64,000 bases of DNA from Acidovorax temperans (GCF_006716905.1 NZ_VFPV01000002.1:1144501-1208500), one strand, 5' to 3'. Shown: positions 15,870 through 26,036, counted from the stretch's first letter. The notes: generated by a model not told the origin, from the letters alone. Made by a program: numbers and translations.

Positions 15870-17681
15870 TCACGCAGCGCCGGCTAGCCAGCGGCTGGCG
15901 GCGGCAGTGTCTGTGGCGGTCAGGGTCACGGTATCCGGCTGGGGCTGGCGGCGGGCTTTGCCTTGGGCGGCGCCGCCCGGTGGCACCGCAGCGGGCAGGG
16001 TCAGGGGCAGCTCCAGCAAACGGCCGTCGCGCGCCACCACGGCCACCAGTTGGGTTTGGGGGCCGGCGTAAAACGCCACGTCATCGAGCTTGCTGATGCG
16101 CCAGGCCTGGGTTTTCACCCGCAGGCCAAGCCATTCGTCACCCGCAGCAAAACCAGCCTGTTCAGCCGCGCTGCCGCGCAGCACGGTCTTGATCTGCACA
16201 CTGTGGTTTTCGGCCACCCGAATGCCCAGGCGCTGCGCAAGCTGGGCAGTGTCGGGCTTGAGGGTCACGCCGTGTGCGGCCAGCAAGGCGGCCAGCGGCA
16301 GCTCGTCGGTGCTGTGCACCCACTGCGCAATTTCGGCGGCGTAGCTGCGCCCGGTCAGCTCCTCCAGCACGGTCAGCAAATCTGCTTCGCTCATGGGGCC
16401 TGCCTTGCAGCGGCTCCACAGGCCACGCATCACGTCGTCCAGCGTGGCCTTGCCGTGCTGGCGCAGGTGCAGGTCCAGGCACAGCGCCACCAGCGAGCCT
16501 TTGGTGTAGTAGCTCACCGTGGCGTTGGGGGTGTTTTCGTCCTGGCGGTAGTACTTCACCCAGGCATCAAAGCTGGCTTGTGCCACCGTTTGCACCTGGC
16601 GGCCAGGCGTTTGCAGCACCTGGTTGATAGTCTTGGTGATGAACTTGAGGTAGGTGGCGTCGTCAATCAGGCCCGCACGGCGCAGCAGCAGGTCGTCGTA
16701 ATAGCTGGTAAAGCCCTCGAAGAACCACAGCAGCTGCGTGTAGTTTTCCTGGTCGTAGTCGTAGCCGGCAAACTCGGCGGGGCGCAGCCGCTTCACGTTC
16801 CAGGTGTGGAAATATTCGTGGCTGATGAGGCCGAGCAGGGTGGTGTAGCCCTCACTCTGGCGCGCTTCGCCTTGGCGGGGAAGGTCGCGGCGACCACAGA
16901 TCAATGCGGTGGAGTTGCGGTGTTCCAGCCCGCCGTAGCCGTCGTTCACGGCGTTAAGCATGAACAGGTAACTGGTGAATGGGGCCTTGCCTTGGCCGTG
17001 CCAGAAGCGAATGGCGGTTTCGCAAATCTTCTGGGTGTCGGCCAGCAGTCGCTGGCCGTCAAACGATGGCGCGGCCCCGGCCACCACAAAGCGGTGGGGC
17101 ACACCGCATGCGGTGAACTTGCCCACCCAGAAGTCGCCCATTTCCACGGGGCAGTCCACCAGTTCGTCGTAGTCGGCTGCGGCGTACAGGCCAAAGCCTT
17201 TCTTATCGACCTTCAGCGCAGCCAGCCCGGTGGCCAGGGACCAGGTGGGCGCTGCCGGGGCGGACACCTCCAGGGTGTGAGGCTGCTGCTCTTGCCCGTG
17301 CACGCGCAGGCACAGGCTGGTGCCGTTGAAAAAGCCGCGCGATGCATCGAGCCACGCCGTACGCACCGAGTTGTCGTAGGCACAGACCTCGTACGTCAAG
17401 ACCAGGGGTGCCTTGCCATGGCAATCGGCCACCCAGGTGTGCTTGTCGGTCTGCTGCAGGCTGACTTCGCGCTTGCCCTGGCGGGCGCGCAGGTTCTGCA
17501 GGTTTTTTGCAAATTCACGCACTAGGTAGCTGCCGGGAATCCACACGGGCAGCGACACCGTTTGCTGTGCCTGGGGCTGGGCAATGGTCAGGGTCACCTG
17601 AAACAAATGCGCCTGCAGGTGGGCAGCAATCACCTCGTAGTGGACGCCCGCGCGGGCGGCGGCTGCTGTGGGCTTGGGCAT
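15870..17681 (-). CDS. M61-family metallopeptidase with PDZ domain
   Basis: 603 residues. The zinc motif H-E-Y-F-H (288-292) lies in the signature L-I-S-H-E-Y-F-H-T-W-N-V-K-R-L-R-P, with the third ligand Glu in F-F-E-G-F-T-S-Y-Y-D-D (~320). The N-terminal ~230 residues are the beta-sandwich domain of M61 (glycyl aminopeptidase family), and a PDZ-like domain occupies ~490-560. No signal peptide is evident, so it may be cytoplasmic. It is followed, in the direction of transcription, by the enoyl-CoA hydratase gene with a 91-bp gap. Substrate is unknown. Confidence 0.9.
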   Translation of the reverse strand: MPKPTAAAARAGVHYEVIAAHLQAHLFQVTLTIAQPQAQQTVSLPVWIPGSYLVREFAKNLQNLRARQGKREVSLQQTDKHTWVADCHGKAPLVLTYEVCAYDNSVRTAWLDASRGFFNGTSLCLRVHGQEQQPHTLEVSAPAAPTWSLATGLAALKVDKKGFGLYAAADYDELVDCPVEMGDFWVGKFTACGVPHRFVVAGAAPSFDGQRLLADTQKICETAIRFWHGQGKAPFTSYLFMLNAVNDGYGGLEHRNSTALICGRRDLPRQGEARQSEGYTTLLGLISHEYFHTWNVKRLRPAEFAGYDYDQENYTQLLWFFEGFTSYYDDLLLRRAGLIDDATYLKFITKTINQVLQTPGRQVQTVAQASFDAWVKYYRQDENTPNATVSYYTKGSLVALCLDLHLRQHGKATLDDVMRGLWSRCKAGPMSEADLLTVLEELTGRSYAAEIAQWVHSTDELPLAALLAAHGVTLKPDTAQLAQRLGIRVAENHSVQIKTVLRGSAAEQAGFAAGDEWLGLRVKTQAWRISKLDDVAFYAGPQTQLVAVVARDGRLLELPLTLPAAVPPGGAAQGKARRQPQPDTVTLTATDTAAASRWLAGAA

Positions 17682-17753
17682 GAAAGCTCCTTGGTCGGGG
17701 CAGGGGCTGAAATGGCGTGCTAGCGGCCATGCGTCAGCGCCCAGCCCTCAGGT

Positions 17754-18482
17754 TCAGTTGGCGCTGGGGGCTTCGCCAGCCACTTCGGCCAGGCGTTTTT
17801 CCACTTCTTGGGCGCTGATGGCGCCGGGCACGCGCGAACCATTGGCAAAAATCAGCGTCGGGGTGCCGGTGATCTTGTGCTTGCGGCCAAAGGCCAGGTT
17901 GCGCTGGATGGCGGCGGTGTCGCAGCTGGCGGCGGCGGGCACCTTCTCGCGCACCATCATGTCTTGCCAGGCGGCCACGCGGTCTTTGGCGCACCAGACG
18001 TTGCGGGACTTTTCGGCCGAGTCGGGGCTCAGGATCGGGTACAGGAACAGGTACACCGTGATGTTGTCCACGTTCTGCAGGTCGCGTTCGAAGCGCTTGC
18101 AATAGCCGCAGTTGGGGTCTTCAAACACGGCCACCTTGCGTTTGCCGTCGCCGCGCACGATGGTGAAGGCATCCTTCAGGGGCAGCTCCGAGAAGTCCAC
18201 GGCCGTGAGCTTGTTGATGCGGTCTTCGGTCAGGTTGCGCCGGGCCTTGGTGTCAATGAGTTCGCCCTGGATGACGTAGTTGCCCTTGGCGTCGGTGTAG
18301 AACACGTCAGTGCCAATGCGCACCTCGTACAGGCCCTGCATGGCGGTGGGCCGCACTTCGTCGATCTTGCCCATTTGCGGGATGCGTTCGCCCAGCGTTT
18401 TGCGGATGGTGGATTCTTGAGCCTGGGCCGACAGGCCGAAGGCCAAAGTGGCCGCAGCCAGCAGGGTAGGGATGAGTTTCAT
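17754..18482 (-). CDS. dsbC: Thiol:disulfide interchange protein DsbC
   Basis: 242-residue periplasmic disulfide isomerase. A signal peptide (MKLIPTLLAAATLAFGLSAQA) is followed by the DsbC dimerisation domain (~22-85, with Y-E-V-R-I-G-T-D-V-F-Y-T-D) and a thioredoxin fold with active site C-G-Y-C (125-128, in F-E-D-P-N-C-G-Y-C-K-R-F). A second Cys pair (N-V-W-C and A-S-C) and the cis-Pro loop G-T-P-T-L are present. The ATG at 18480-18482 is preferred because it starts the signal peptide; a longer frame upstream would bury it. It is co-directional with the monooxygenase gene upstream. Confidence 0.95.
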   Translation of the reverse strand: MKLIPTLLAAATLAFGLSAQAQESTIRKTLGERIPQMGKIDEVRPTAMQGLYEVRIGTDVFYTDAKGNYVIQGELIDTKARRNLTEDRINKLTAVDFSELPLKDAFTIVRGDGKRKVAVFEDPNCGYCKRFERDLQNVDNITVYLFLYPILSPDSAEKSRNVWCAKDRVAAWQDMMVREKVPAAASCDTAAIQRNLAFGRKHKITGTPTLIFANGSRVPGAISAQEVEKRLAEVAGEAPSAN

Positions 18483-18567
18483 AGCGAATCGAGTCAAAAG
18501 TTGGCTGGCTGCCGCCCTGTGCGTTGTGCGATGGTGCGGCGTCGGTTTCTGTCGGAGTGCGCAGGCG

Positions 18568-19701
18568 TCAATGGGTTCCCATGGCCTGGCGGACGATCCA
18601 GTTTTTGAGAAGGCTGTTGCGTTCAAAGCCGCGCATCCCCCAGTTGCGCAGGGTTTGCAGCGGGTTCTCGGTGCGCGAAAACAGCTGCTGCAGCCCGTCG
18701 GTGGCCAGGCTCATGGGCAGCATGGCGGCCTTGCGCTCGCGTTCGTAGCTGCGCAGCAGGCGCATGTCGGCCACGCTGCGCCAGTAGTCGCGGCCATGCA
18801 GCACACGGGCCAGGGTCTGGGCATCGGCCAGCCCCAGGTTCAGGCCCTGGCCTGCCAGGGGGTGGATGTTGTGGGCCGCGTCGCCCGCCAGCACCCAGCT
18901 GTGCGGGGTTTTGCCAGGGCTGGGCAGCGGGCCGCACCAGCGGGACGCCTGCGCCTGCTGCAGCGGCCACGAAGAGCGGGCGGAGGTGAGTTCGAGCCGC
19001 CCCAGCGCACCCTGGCTGGCGGTTTCGAGCTGCTCGGCAAACGCTTCGGGCTCCAGCGCCAGCAGCGGGGCGACTTGCTCGCGGTCTACCGACCAGACCA
19101 CGGCCACCGACCGACCCTCTGGGCCATCCAGCGGCAAGAAGGCGAGGATGCCATCGGGCAAAAACCACTGCCGGGCCACCTGGCCGTGCGGGTGTTCGCA
19201 CTCCAGCCGGGTGGCGATGGCGTGCTGTGTGTAGGGGGTGACTTCGAAATCCACGCCGAACTCTGCCCGGGTGCTGCTGGCGCGCCCTTCGCACACCACC
19301 GTCAGGGCAGCGTTCACGGCGGCTTGCACCACTTCCACCTGGGGCTGGTAGCGCACGGCTTCGGCCAGACGTTGCTCCAGGGCGGGCACGTCCACAATCC
19401 AGGCCAGCGCCTCGGCGCCCTGGGCGGCTGCGTCGAAGTGCACTGCGCCATCCTTGTCGCCAAACACGTCCATGCGGGCTACGGCCGTGGCGTGCTGTGC
19501 GTCGGGCCAGCTGCGCAACGATTCAAGCAGGGTGCGGGATGCGGTGTTCAGTGCGTACGCGCGCACATCGGGTGCTGCGGCAGCCTGCGGTGTGGGGTTG
19601 GCCACCAGTGCCACACGCAAGCGCTCGCGTGCCAGCAACAGGGCCAGGGTGCGGCCGACGATGCCGGCCCCACGGATACAAATGTCAAAGGTGTGCGCCA
19701 T
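18568..19701 (-). CDS. UbiH/UbiF-type FAD-dependent monooxygenase
   Basis: 377 residues. The N-terminal dinucleotide fold has G-A-G-I-V-G-R-T-L-A-L-L-L-A and the C-terminal FAD/ribityl motif is V-L-A-G-D-A-A-H-N-I-H-P-L-A-G-Q-G-L-N-L-G-L-A-D, the signature of UbiH/VisC ubiquinone hydroxylases. Which ring position it hydroxylates cannot be told from sequence. The C-terminus has the usual R-N-W-G-M-R. Start at ATG 19699-19701 puts the Rossmann motif at residue ~10. dsbC lies 85 bp downstream. The ubi cluster 6 kb away makes ubiquinone synthesis the likeliest role. Confidence 0.85.
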   Translation of the reverse strand: MAHTFDICIRGAGIVGRTLALLLARERLRVALVANPTPQAAAAPDVRAYALNTASRTLLESLRSWPDAQHATAVARMDVFGDKDGAVHFDAAAQGAEALAWIVDVPALEQRLAEAVRYQPQVEVVQAAVNAALTVVCEGRASSTRAEFGVDFEVTPYTQHAIATRLECEHPHGQVARQWFLPDGILAFLPLDGPEGRSVAVVWSVDREQVAPLLALEPEAFAEQLETASQGALGRLELTSARSSWPLQQAQASRWCGPLPSPGKTPHSWVLAGDAAHNIHPLAGQGLNLGLADAQTLARVLHGRDYWRSVADMRLLRSYERERKAAMLPMSLATDGLQQLFSRTENPLQTLRNWGMRGFERNSLLKNWIVRQAMGTH

Positions 19702-19826
19702 GCGGGCATTGTAGGAGCGCACTGACGACCACAGGCGCGGTGCAGAATCTCCGACTTTGCCGTGTGCCGCAGGCAACCAGCCTGACCAGGTGGCGTGAAC
19801 GAATCAATGAAAGGGAGTGTGGGGCC

Positions 19827-20708
19827 GTGTCTTTAGAAACCGAATTCGATGTGACGGGAACCATTGCGCGGCTGTTTATCTACCCCGTGAAATCGTGCGC
19901 CGGTATCGAGGTGCAGGAGGCTGTGCTGACCGAAACAGGCCTGGATCTGGACCGCGCCTGGATGGTGGTGGATGCGCAGGGGCATTTTCTGACCCAGCGC
20001 ACCTTGCCGCGCATGGCCTTGATCCGCCCGCAACTCAAATCCTCTGAAATGGTGCTGCGGGCACCGGGCATGCTGGCATTGCATGTCGCTCTGGACCTGG
20101 TGGAAGGCCCGGCCACCGTCACCGTGTGGGATGACACCGTGCCCGCGTGGGACATGGGCGCCTTGGCGGCCCAGTGGTTCAGCGATTTTCTGGGGCAGCC
20201 GTGCCGCCTGGTGCGTTTTGACCCGGCACACCTGCGCCTGTCCAGCAAAAAGTGGACGGGTGACCTGGATGCGCACACCCAGTTTGCCGACGGGTTTGCG
20301 GTGCTGGTGACGAGCGAGGCCTCCATCGACGACCTGAATGAGCGACTTGTTGTCAAAGGGCACGAGGCGGTGGGCGTGGAACGTTTTCGGCCCAATGTGG
20401 TGCTGGGCGGTGTGGACGCCCATGACGAGGACCGCATCGACGGTGTGCACATTGCCGTGGGGCAGGGTGACGAAGCCGACACCGCCGAGCTGCGCCACGT
20501 CAAGCCCTGTGCCCGCTGCCCGATTCCCAACATCGACCCGGCCACCGCGCAAAGCAGCCCTGCCGTGAGCGATACGCTGAGCACCTACCGCAGCGACAAG
20601 CGCCTGGACGGGGCCATTACCTTCGGCATGAATGCCGTGGTGGCCCGTGGGGCAGGCCAGGTGCTGCGGGTGGGCCAGCGTTTTGGCGCCCATTACTGTT
20701 TTGACTGA
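19827..20708 (+). CDS. MOSC domain protein (YcbX-like)
   Basis: 293 residues with the MOSC N-terminal beta-barrel (I-A-R-L-F-I-Y-P-V-K-S-C-A-G-I) and a C-terminal MOSC domain containing R-F-R-P-N-V-V and the conserved cysteine segment K-P-C-A-R-C-P-I-P. These proteins bind molybdenum cofactor; YcbX-type members help detoxify N-hydroxylated compounds. The start is taken as GTG 19827, which has AAGGGAG at 19811-19817; the frame is open further upstream but that sequence is not conserved-looking and overlaps the divergent monooxygenase gene. Confidence 0.85.
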   Translation: MSLETEFDVTGTIARLFIYPVKSCAGIEVQEAVLTETGLDLDRAWMVVDAQGHFLTQRTLPRMALIRPQLKSSEMVLRAPGMLALHVALDLVEGPATVTVWDDTVPAWDMGALAAQWFSDFLGQPCRLVRFDPAHLRLSSKKWTGDLDAHTQFADGFAVLVTSEASIDDLNERLVVKGHEAVGVERFRPNVVLGGVDAHDEDRIDGVHIAVGQGDEADTAELRHVKPCARCPIPNIDPATAQSSPAVSDTLSTYRSDKRLDGAITFGMNAVVARGAGQVLRVGQRFGAHYCFD

Positions 20709-20852
20709 GGGCATGCTGTGCCGCACCCGCTGAGCGAGGGGTGGGCAGGGCGCGGCGGTCAAAGGCCTCTGTGCCCCCTTTCTGCGCCCGGGAAGCCGCT
20801 GGCATAAAATCACGCCCCCGAGGCTCACGGGCGCGTGGCGCCCACCCCAGGT

Positions 20853-21123
20853 TTAGAGCGTGTTATGCATTTTTACGTACCCACGTTGGACCCTGAGGTT
20901 AGTGATCGCAAGGCACGGACTGCTGGCAAGGCTCAAGCCTTGGCAAGGTCTGCAACGCCGCGAGCGCTAACCTCAGGGCCCAACCCTCCGGGAAAGCCGG
21001 AGACAGGCCCGGCCACTTTGTTGCACGCCGCTGACGGTACACGTACCGCTGCGCGTCTTGCGCCTCGTTGCCGGGCCTTTCTCCGGTTTTCGTGGGCACG
21101 TAAAAGTACATAACACGCTCTAA
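20853..21123. repeat. MITE-like element with ~30-bp inverted ends
   Basis: 271 bp whose ends are imperfect inverted repeats of about 30 bp (TTAGAGCGTGTTATG, then TTTTACGT and CCCA, at 20853-20883; complement at 21094-21123). Inside are two further long stems: GTTGGACCCTGAGGTTAG (20885-20902) against CTAACCTCAGGGCCCAAC (20967-20984), and CCGGAGACAGGCCCGGC against GCCGGGCCTTTCTCCGG. It encodes no transposase. Its right end stops 3 bp before the ATG of the next gene. Confidence 0.75.
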
Positions 21124-21126
21124 CCC

Positions 21127-24100
21127 ATGAATGTTCCGATCGCGTTGGCTGCCTTGCAGACGCAGGCCGCCGAGCCTGCCCGTCTGCGTGAAATTCCGTA
21201 CAACTACACCTCGTTCTCTGACCGGGAGATCGTGATCCGTTTGCTGGGTTCCTCCGCCTGGGACCTGTTGGACCAGCTGCGCAAAGAGCGTCGCACCGGC
21301 CGGTCGGCCCGCATGCTGTATGAAGTGCTGGGCGACATCTGGGTGGTGCAGCGCAACCCCTATTTGCAGGACGACCTGCTGGACAACCCCGACCGCCGCA
21401 AGCTGCTGGTCGATGCGCTGAACCACCGCTTGGGCGAAATCGAAAAACGCCGCACCCCCGCTGATGATGCCGAGCGCGACCGCCTGGTGGGCGAACTGGT
21501 GGTGGCCGCGCGCCGCGCCGTGGTGGAGTTCAACGCCACGTTCGAGCAGGCCAGCAAGCTGCGCCGCCAGATTCAAAAGACGCTGGGCCGCCTGACCGCC
21601 AAGGACAACATCAAGTTCGACGGCCTCTCACGCGTGAGCCACGTGACCGACGCGACCGACTGGCGCGTGGAATACCCCTTTGTCGTGCTCACGCCGGACA
21701 CTGAGGCCGAGATGGCTGCGCTGGTCAAGGGCTGCATCGAGCTGGACCTGACCATCATCCCGCGTGGGGGTGGCACGGGCTACACGGGTGGCGCGATTCC
21801 GCTGACCTGGAAGAGCGTGGTTATCAACACCGAAAAGCTCGAAGCCATGACCGAGGTGGAGATGCGCCGCCTGCCGGGTCTGGACCGGGAGGTGGGCACC
21901 ATCTGGACCGAAGCCGGTGTGGTCACGCAGCGCGTGGCCGATGCGGCCGAGCGCGCAGGCTTTGTGTTTGCGGTGGACCCGACCAGCGCCGAGGCATCGT
22001 GCATTGGCGGCAACATCGCCATGAACGCAGGCGGCAAGAAGGCCGTGCTGTGGGGCACGGCGCTGGACAACCTGGCCAGCTGGCGCATGGTCACGCCCGA
22101 CGCCCAGTGGCTGGAAGTGACGCGTCTGGACCACAACATGGGCAAGATCCATGACGTGGAGACGGCCACCTTCGAGCTGCAGTATTTCGAGGCCGACGGC
22201 AAGACGCCCGTGCGCACCGAGCGCCTGAGCATCCCAGGCCGCACCTTCCGCAAGGAAGGTCTGGGCAAGGACGTGACGGACAAGTTCCTGGCCGGTCTGC
22301 CCGGCATTCAGAAGGAAGGCTGCGACGGCCTGATCACCAGCGCCCGCTGGGTGGTGCACCGCATGCCCGAGCACACCCGCACCGTGTGCCTGGAGTTCTT
22401 TGGCAACGCCAAGGATGCTGTGCCCAGCATCGTGGACATCAAGGACTACATGTTTTCCCTGCAAAAGCGCAGTGGCGAAGGAGGGAATGAACAGGGCCCC
22501 TCCCCCGTTCTTCTGGCGGGCCTCGAGCACCTGGATGACCGCTATCTGAAGGCCGTGGGCTACGCCACCAAGAGCAAGAAAGGCAACGGCGGCCTGCCCA
22601 AGATGGTGCTGATTGGCGACATTGCGGGCGACGACGCCGACGAAGTGGCCCGCGTGACCAGCGAAGTGGTGCGCCTGGCCAACACCCGCAGCGGCGAGGG
22701 CTTTATTGCCATCAGCGCCGATGCGCGCAAGAAGTTCTGGGCCGACCGCAAGAAGACGGCCGCCATCAGCCGCCATACCAACGCCTTCAAGATCAATGAA
22801 GACGTGGTGATCCCGCTGCCGCGCATGGCCGAGTACACCGACGGCATCGAGCGCATCAACATCGAGCTGAGCCTGCGCAACAAGCTCAAGCTGTGCGACA
22901 CCCTGACTGAGTTTTTTGAGCGTGGCAATCTTCCGCTGGGCAAACAGGATGCGGCCGATGACGTGCCCGCTGCCGAGCTGCTGGAAGAGCGCGTGGCCCA
23001 AGCCATTGCCCTGGTGGCGGAAGTGCGTGCCCTGTGGCAAGGCTGGCTCGACAACGTCGAAACCCTGTTCCCGCAGTTGCAGGACCACACCCTGCGCGCC
23101 AGCTGGAAGACACAGCTGCGCACGCCGCTGCAAGGCATCTTCACGGGTGCGGCATTCAAGCCCATCCTGGACGAGGCCGTGGCTATCCACAAGCGCGTGC
23201 TCAAGGGCCGCGTGTGGGTGGCGCTGCACATGCACGCGGGCGACGGGAATGTGCACACCAACATTCCCGTCAACAGCGACGACTACGAGATGCTGCAGAC
23301 CGCGCACGAGGCGGTGGCCCGCATCATGGTGCTGGCCCGCAGCCTGGACGGCGTGATCTCGGGCGAACACGGCATCGGCATCACCAAGCTGGAGTTCTTG
23401 ACCGACGCGGAGCTGCAGCCCTTTGCCGACTACAAGCGCAAGGTGGACCCGGAAGGCCGCTTCAACAAGGGCAAGCTGCTACGAAATCAGGAGCTGCCCG
23501 CGCTTGCTGGACAAGCGCCAGAGGCCAAAAACGCTTCAAACGCTGCACTCATGCATGCCGATTTGACCAATGCCTACACGCCCAGCTTCGGGCTGATGGG
23601 GCACGAGTCGCTCATCATGCAGCAAAGCGACATTGGCGCCATTGCCGATTCGGTGAAGGACTGCCTGCGTTGCGGCAAGTGCAAGCCCGTGTGTTCCACC
23701 CATGTGCCACGCGCCAGTCTGCTGTACAGCCCTCGCAACAAGATTCTGGCTACTTCGCTGCTGGTCGAAGCCTTCCTGTACGAAGAGCAGACGCGCCGCG
23801 GTGTGTCCATCAAGCACTGGCAAGAGTTTGAAGACGTGGCAGACCACTGCACGGTGTGCCACAAGTGCTACACGCCTTGCCCGGTCAAGATCGACTTTGG
23901 CGATGTGACCATGAACATGCGCAACCTGTTGCGCAAGATGGGCAAGAAGAGCTTCCGCCCCGGCAACAAGATGGCCATGGCCATGCTGAACGCCACCAAC
24001 CCCGACACCATCAAGCTGCTGCGTTCGGGCATGGTCAACGTGGGCTTCAAGGCCCAGCGCATGGCGGTGGATTTGCTGCGCAAGGTGGGCCGCAAGCAGA

Positions 24101-25074
24101 CGGCCAAGCCTCCAGCCACGGTGGGCACCGCTCCGATCAAGGAGCAGGTGATCCACTTCATCAACAAGAAGCTGCCCGGCGGCCTGCCCAAGAAGACGGC
24201 ACGCGCGCTGCTCGATATCGAGGACAAGGACTACGTCCCGATCATCCGCGACCCGCAGACCACCACGGCCGAGACCGAGGCGGTGTTCTACTTCCCCGGC
24301 TGCGGGTCCGAACGCCTGTTCAGTCAGGTGGGCCTGGCCACGCAGGCCATGCTGTGGCACGCGGGCGTGCAGACCGTGCTGCCTCCGGGCTACCTGTGCT
24401 GCGGCTACCCGCAGCGCGGCAGCGGCCAGTTCGACAAGGCCGAGAAGATGATCACGGACAACCGGGTGCTCTTCCACCGCGTGGCGAACACGCTGAACTA
24501 CCTGGACATCAAGACGGTGGTGGTGAGCTGCGGCACCTGCTACGACCAGCTGCAGGGCTACCAGTTCGACAAGATCTTCCCCGGTTGCCGCATCATCGAC
24601 ATCCACGAGTACCTGCTGGAAAAGGGCATCACCCTGCAAGGCAAGGGCGCCTACCTGTACCACGAGCCCTGCCACAACCCGATGAAGCAGCAGGACTCGA
24701 TGAAGACGGTGAAGGCGCTGGTGGGCGAGCAGGTGCTCAAGAGCGACCGCTGCTGCGGCGAATCCGGCACCCTGGGCGTGACCCGGCCCGATGTGTCCAC
24801 CCAGGTGCGCTTCCGCAAGGAAGAAGAAATCCGCAAGGGCGAAGCCCTGCTGCGTGCCAGCGGTGCCGTGGGCGAGAAGGAAAACGTCAAGATCCTGACC
24901 AGCTGCCCCAGCTGCCTGCAGGGCCTGAACCGCTACCAGGACGACTTGCAAAACGGCCTGCTCGAAGCCGATTACATCGTGATCGAAATGGCCCGCGAGA
25001 TCCTGGGCGAGAACTGGATGCCCGAATACGTGCACCGTGCCAACCAGGGCGGTATCGAGCGGGTGCTCGTCTGA
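21127..25074 (+). CDS. FAD/FMN-binding oxidoreductase fused to Fe-S/CCG domains (DUF3683 type)
   Basis: 1315 residues. An N-terminal DUF3683-like region (~15-150, [17 protein letters not shown]) is followed by a PCMH-type FAD domain (~190-375, [11 protein letters not shown] and [15 protein letters not shown]), a GlcD/Dld C-terminal domain ([12 protein letters not shown], ~702-713), two 4Fe-4S motifs (C-x2-C-x2-C-x3-C at ~845 and C-x2-C-x2-C-x3-C-P at ~907) and two CCG domains (C-C-G-Y-P ~1088, C-C-G-E-S ~1209). This is a one-chain equivalent of GlcD plus GlcF, probably oxidising D-lactate or a similar 2-hydroxyacid. Residues ~784-805 come from a family A repeat. No Shine-Dalgarno site is visible because the MITE abuts the ATG. 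Confidence 0.9.
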   Translation: MNVPIALAALQTQAAEPARLREIPYNYTSFSDREIVIRLLGSSAWDLLDQLRKERRTGRSARMLYEVLGDIWVVQRNPYLQDDLLDNPDRRKLLVDALNHRLGEIEKRRTPADDAERDRLVGELVVAARRAVVEFNATFEQASKLRRQIQKTLGRLTAKDNIKFDGLSRVSHVTDATDWRVEYPFVVLTPDTEAEMAALVKGCIELDLTIIPRGGGTGYTGGAIPLTWKSVVINTEKLEAMTEVEMRRLPGLDREVGTIWTEAGVVTQRVADAAERAGFVFAVDPTSAEASCIGGNIAMNAGGKKAVLWGTALDNLASWRMVTPDAQWLEVTRLDHNMGKIHDVETATFELQYFEADGKTPVRTERLSIPGRTFRKEGLGKDVTDKFLAGLPGIQKEGCDGLITSARWVVHRMPEHTRTVCLEFFGNAKDAVPSIVDIKDYMFSLQKRSGEGGNEQGPSPVLLAGLEHLDDRYLKAVGYATKSKKGNGGLPKMVLIGDIAGDDADEVARVTSEVVRLANTRSGEGFIAISADARKKFWADRKKTAAISRHTNAFKINEDVVIPLPRMAEYTDGIERINIELSLRNKLKLCDTLTEFFERGNLPLGKQDAADDVPAAELLEERVAQAIALVAEVRALWQGWLDNVETLFPQLQDHTLRASWKTQLRTPLQGIFTGAAFKPILDEAVAIHKRVLKGRVWVALHMHAGDGNVHTNIPVNSDDYEMLQTAHEAVARIMVLARSLDGVISGEHGIGITKLEFLTDAELQPFADYKRKVDPEGRFNKGKLLRNQELPALAGQAPEAKNASNAALMHADLTNAYTPSFGLMGHESLIMQQSDIGAIADSVKDCLRCGKCKPVCSTHVPRASLLYSPRNKILATSLLVEAFLYEEQTRRGVSIKHWQEFEDVADHCTVCHKCYTPCPVKIDFGDVTMNMRNLLRKMGKKSFRPGNKMAMAMLNATNPDTIKLLRSGMVNVGFKAQRMAVDLLRKVGRKQTAKPPATVGTAPIKEQVIHFINKKLPGGLPKKTARALLDIEDKDYVPIIRDPQTTTAETEAVFYFPGCGSERLFSQVGLATQAMLWHAGVQTVLPPGYLCCGYPQRGSGQFDKAEKMITDNRVLFHRVANTLNYLDIKTVVVSCGTCYDQLQGYQFDKIFPGCRIIDIHEYLLEKGITLQGKGAYLYHEPCHNPMKQQDSMKTVKALVGEQVLKSDRCCGESGTLGVTRPDVSTQVRFRKEEEIRKGEALLRASGAVGEKENVKILTSCPSCLQGLNRYQDDLQNGLLEADYIVIEMAREILGENWMPEYVHRANQGGIERVLV
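23477..23541 (+). repeat. Family A palindromic repeat inside a coding region
   Basis: TGCTACGAAATCAGGAGCTG, then CGCGCTTGCTGGACAAGCGC and CAGAGGCCAAAAACGCTTCA. It matches the intergenic copies along their whole length but is translated in frame as the linker between the flavin half and the Fe-S half of the oxidoreductase. Confidence 0.75.
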
Positions 25075-25526
25075 TGGCTGCGGACCGCGCCCCTGCCTGC
25101 CCTTTGTGCGCCGAAGACGGTGGTGCGCTGGTGTGGCGCGGCGCGCGGTTGCGCGTGATCCGTGCCAACGAGGCGGGCTTTCCGGCCTTCTACCGGGTGG
25201 TGTGGAATGCGCACGTTGCCGAATTTTCTGACCTCTCGGCCGAGGATCGGGTGCACTGCATGGACGCAGTGACCGTGGTGGAGCAGGCCTTGCGCCAGCA
25301 CCTGGCCCCCACCAAGGTCAATATTGCAGCCCTGGGTAACATGGTGCCGCACCTGCACTGGCATGTGATTGCCCGGTTTGACTGGGACAGCCACTTCCCC
25401 GCGCCCGTGTGGGCAGCCGCCCAGCGGCTCAGCCCTGCGGCACAGGAAGGCGCTGTGCGCGACCGGCTGCCAGCGCTGGAGGCTGATCTGCGCACCCATT
25501 TACAGGCGGCATTGGTCGCTGGCTGA
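25074..25526 (+). CDS. HIT-family protein
   Basis: 150 residues with the histidine triad H-L-H-W-H-V-I-A-R-F (residues ~93-102) and an N-terminal C-P-L-C pair. HIT proteins hydrolyse or transfer nucleotidyl groups from dinucleoside polyphosphates or AMP conjugates; the exact substrate is unknown. The ATG overlaps the oxidoreductase stop (TGATG), which indicates translational coupling and a shared transcript. Confidence 0.88.
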   Translation: MAADRAPACPLCAEDGGALVWRGARLRVIRANEAGFPAFYRVVWNAHVAEFSDLSAEDRVHCMDAVTVVEQALRQHLAPTKVNIAALGNMVPHLHWHVIARFDWDSHFPAPVWAAAQRLSPAAQEGAVRDRLPALEADLRTHLQAALVAG

Positions 25527-25584
25527 ATGCGCCACGCACAGTCGGAGTAGGGCAGTCGTTTTAAATTTTTGAACAGGTGAACGC

Positions 25585-25998
25585 ATGGCAGGTTTGAAAT
25601 CGGGCGCACCCGCGCCCACCGCACTGACGGTGCACGAGGCTTCCCGCGTGCTGGAGGTGGCTTTTTCGGACGGCGCTTCTTTCCGCATTCCGTTCGAGCT
25701 GATGCGCGTGTACTCGCCGTCTGCCGAAGTGCAGGGCCACGGCCCGGGGCAGGAAGTGCTGCAAACCGGCAAGCGCGACGTCACGCTGGTCAACCTGGAG
25801 CCCGTGGGCAACTACGCGGTCAAGCCGACTTTTTCGGATGGGCACGACAGCGGCATCTTCAGCTGGGATTACCTCTACGAGCTGGGTCAGCAGCAGGATG
25901 CGTTGTGGAAGCAATACGCCGAGCGCCTGGCCGCAGCGGGGGTGGACCGTGACGCACCGATGGCCGCCAAGGGTGGGCATGCCTGCGGCAGCCATTGA
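25585..25998 (+). CDS. DUF971 (gamma-butyrobetaine hydroxylase-like N-terminal domain) protein
   Basis: 137 residues. The core T-A-L-T-V-H-E-A-S-R-V-L-E-V-A-F-S-D-G, F-R-I-P-F-E-L-M-R-V-Y-S-P-S-A-E-V and S-G-I-F-S-W-D-Y-L-Y-E-L-G is the DUF971/GBBH-like fold found alone in many proteobacteria and at the N-terminus of carnitine-synthesis hydroxylases. A C-terminal G-G-H-A-C-G-S-H tail has a possible metal-binding Cys and two His. In betaproteobacteria this gene commonly precedes ubiE, as here. Molecular role is not settled; Fe-S or ubiquinone-related functions are guesses. Confidence 0.85.
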   Translation: MAGLKSGAPAPTALTVHEASRVLEVAFSDGASFRIPFELMRVYSPSAEVQGHGPGQEVLQTGKRDVTLVNLEPVGNYAVKPTFSDGHDSGIFSWDYLYELGQQQDALWKQYAERLAAAGVDRDAPMAAKGGHACGSH

Positions 25999-26036
25999 TG
26001 GCTGGGCCGCGTGCTGGATGACGATGTGCACAATCG

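Noticed and set aside
20835-21113. 92-codon plus frame and a matching minus frame in the MITE-like element
   Set aside because: Both come from the inverted ends and stems (they share the F-Y-V-P-T reading); no ribosome site or family. Treated as a repeat, not a gene.
23536-25035. 499-codon minus frame inside the FAD/Fe-S oxidoreductase
   Set aside because: His/Ala/Leu-rich shadow without recognisable motifs opposite a strongly conserved gene.
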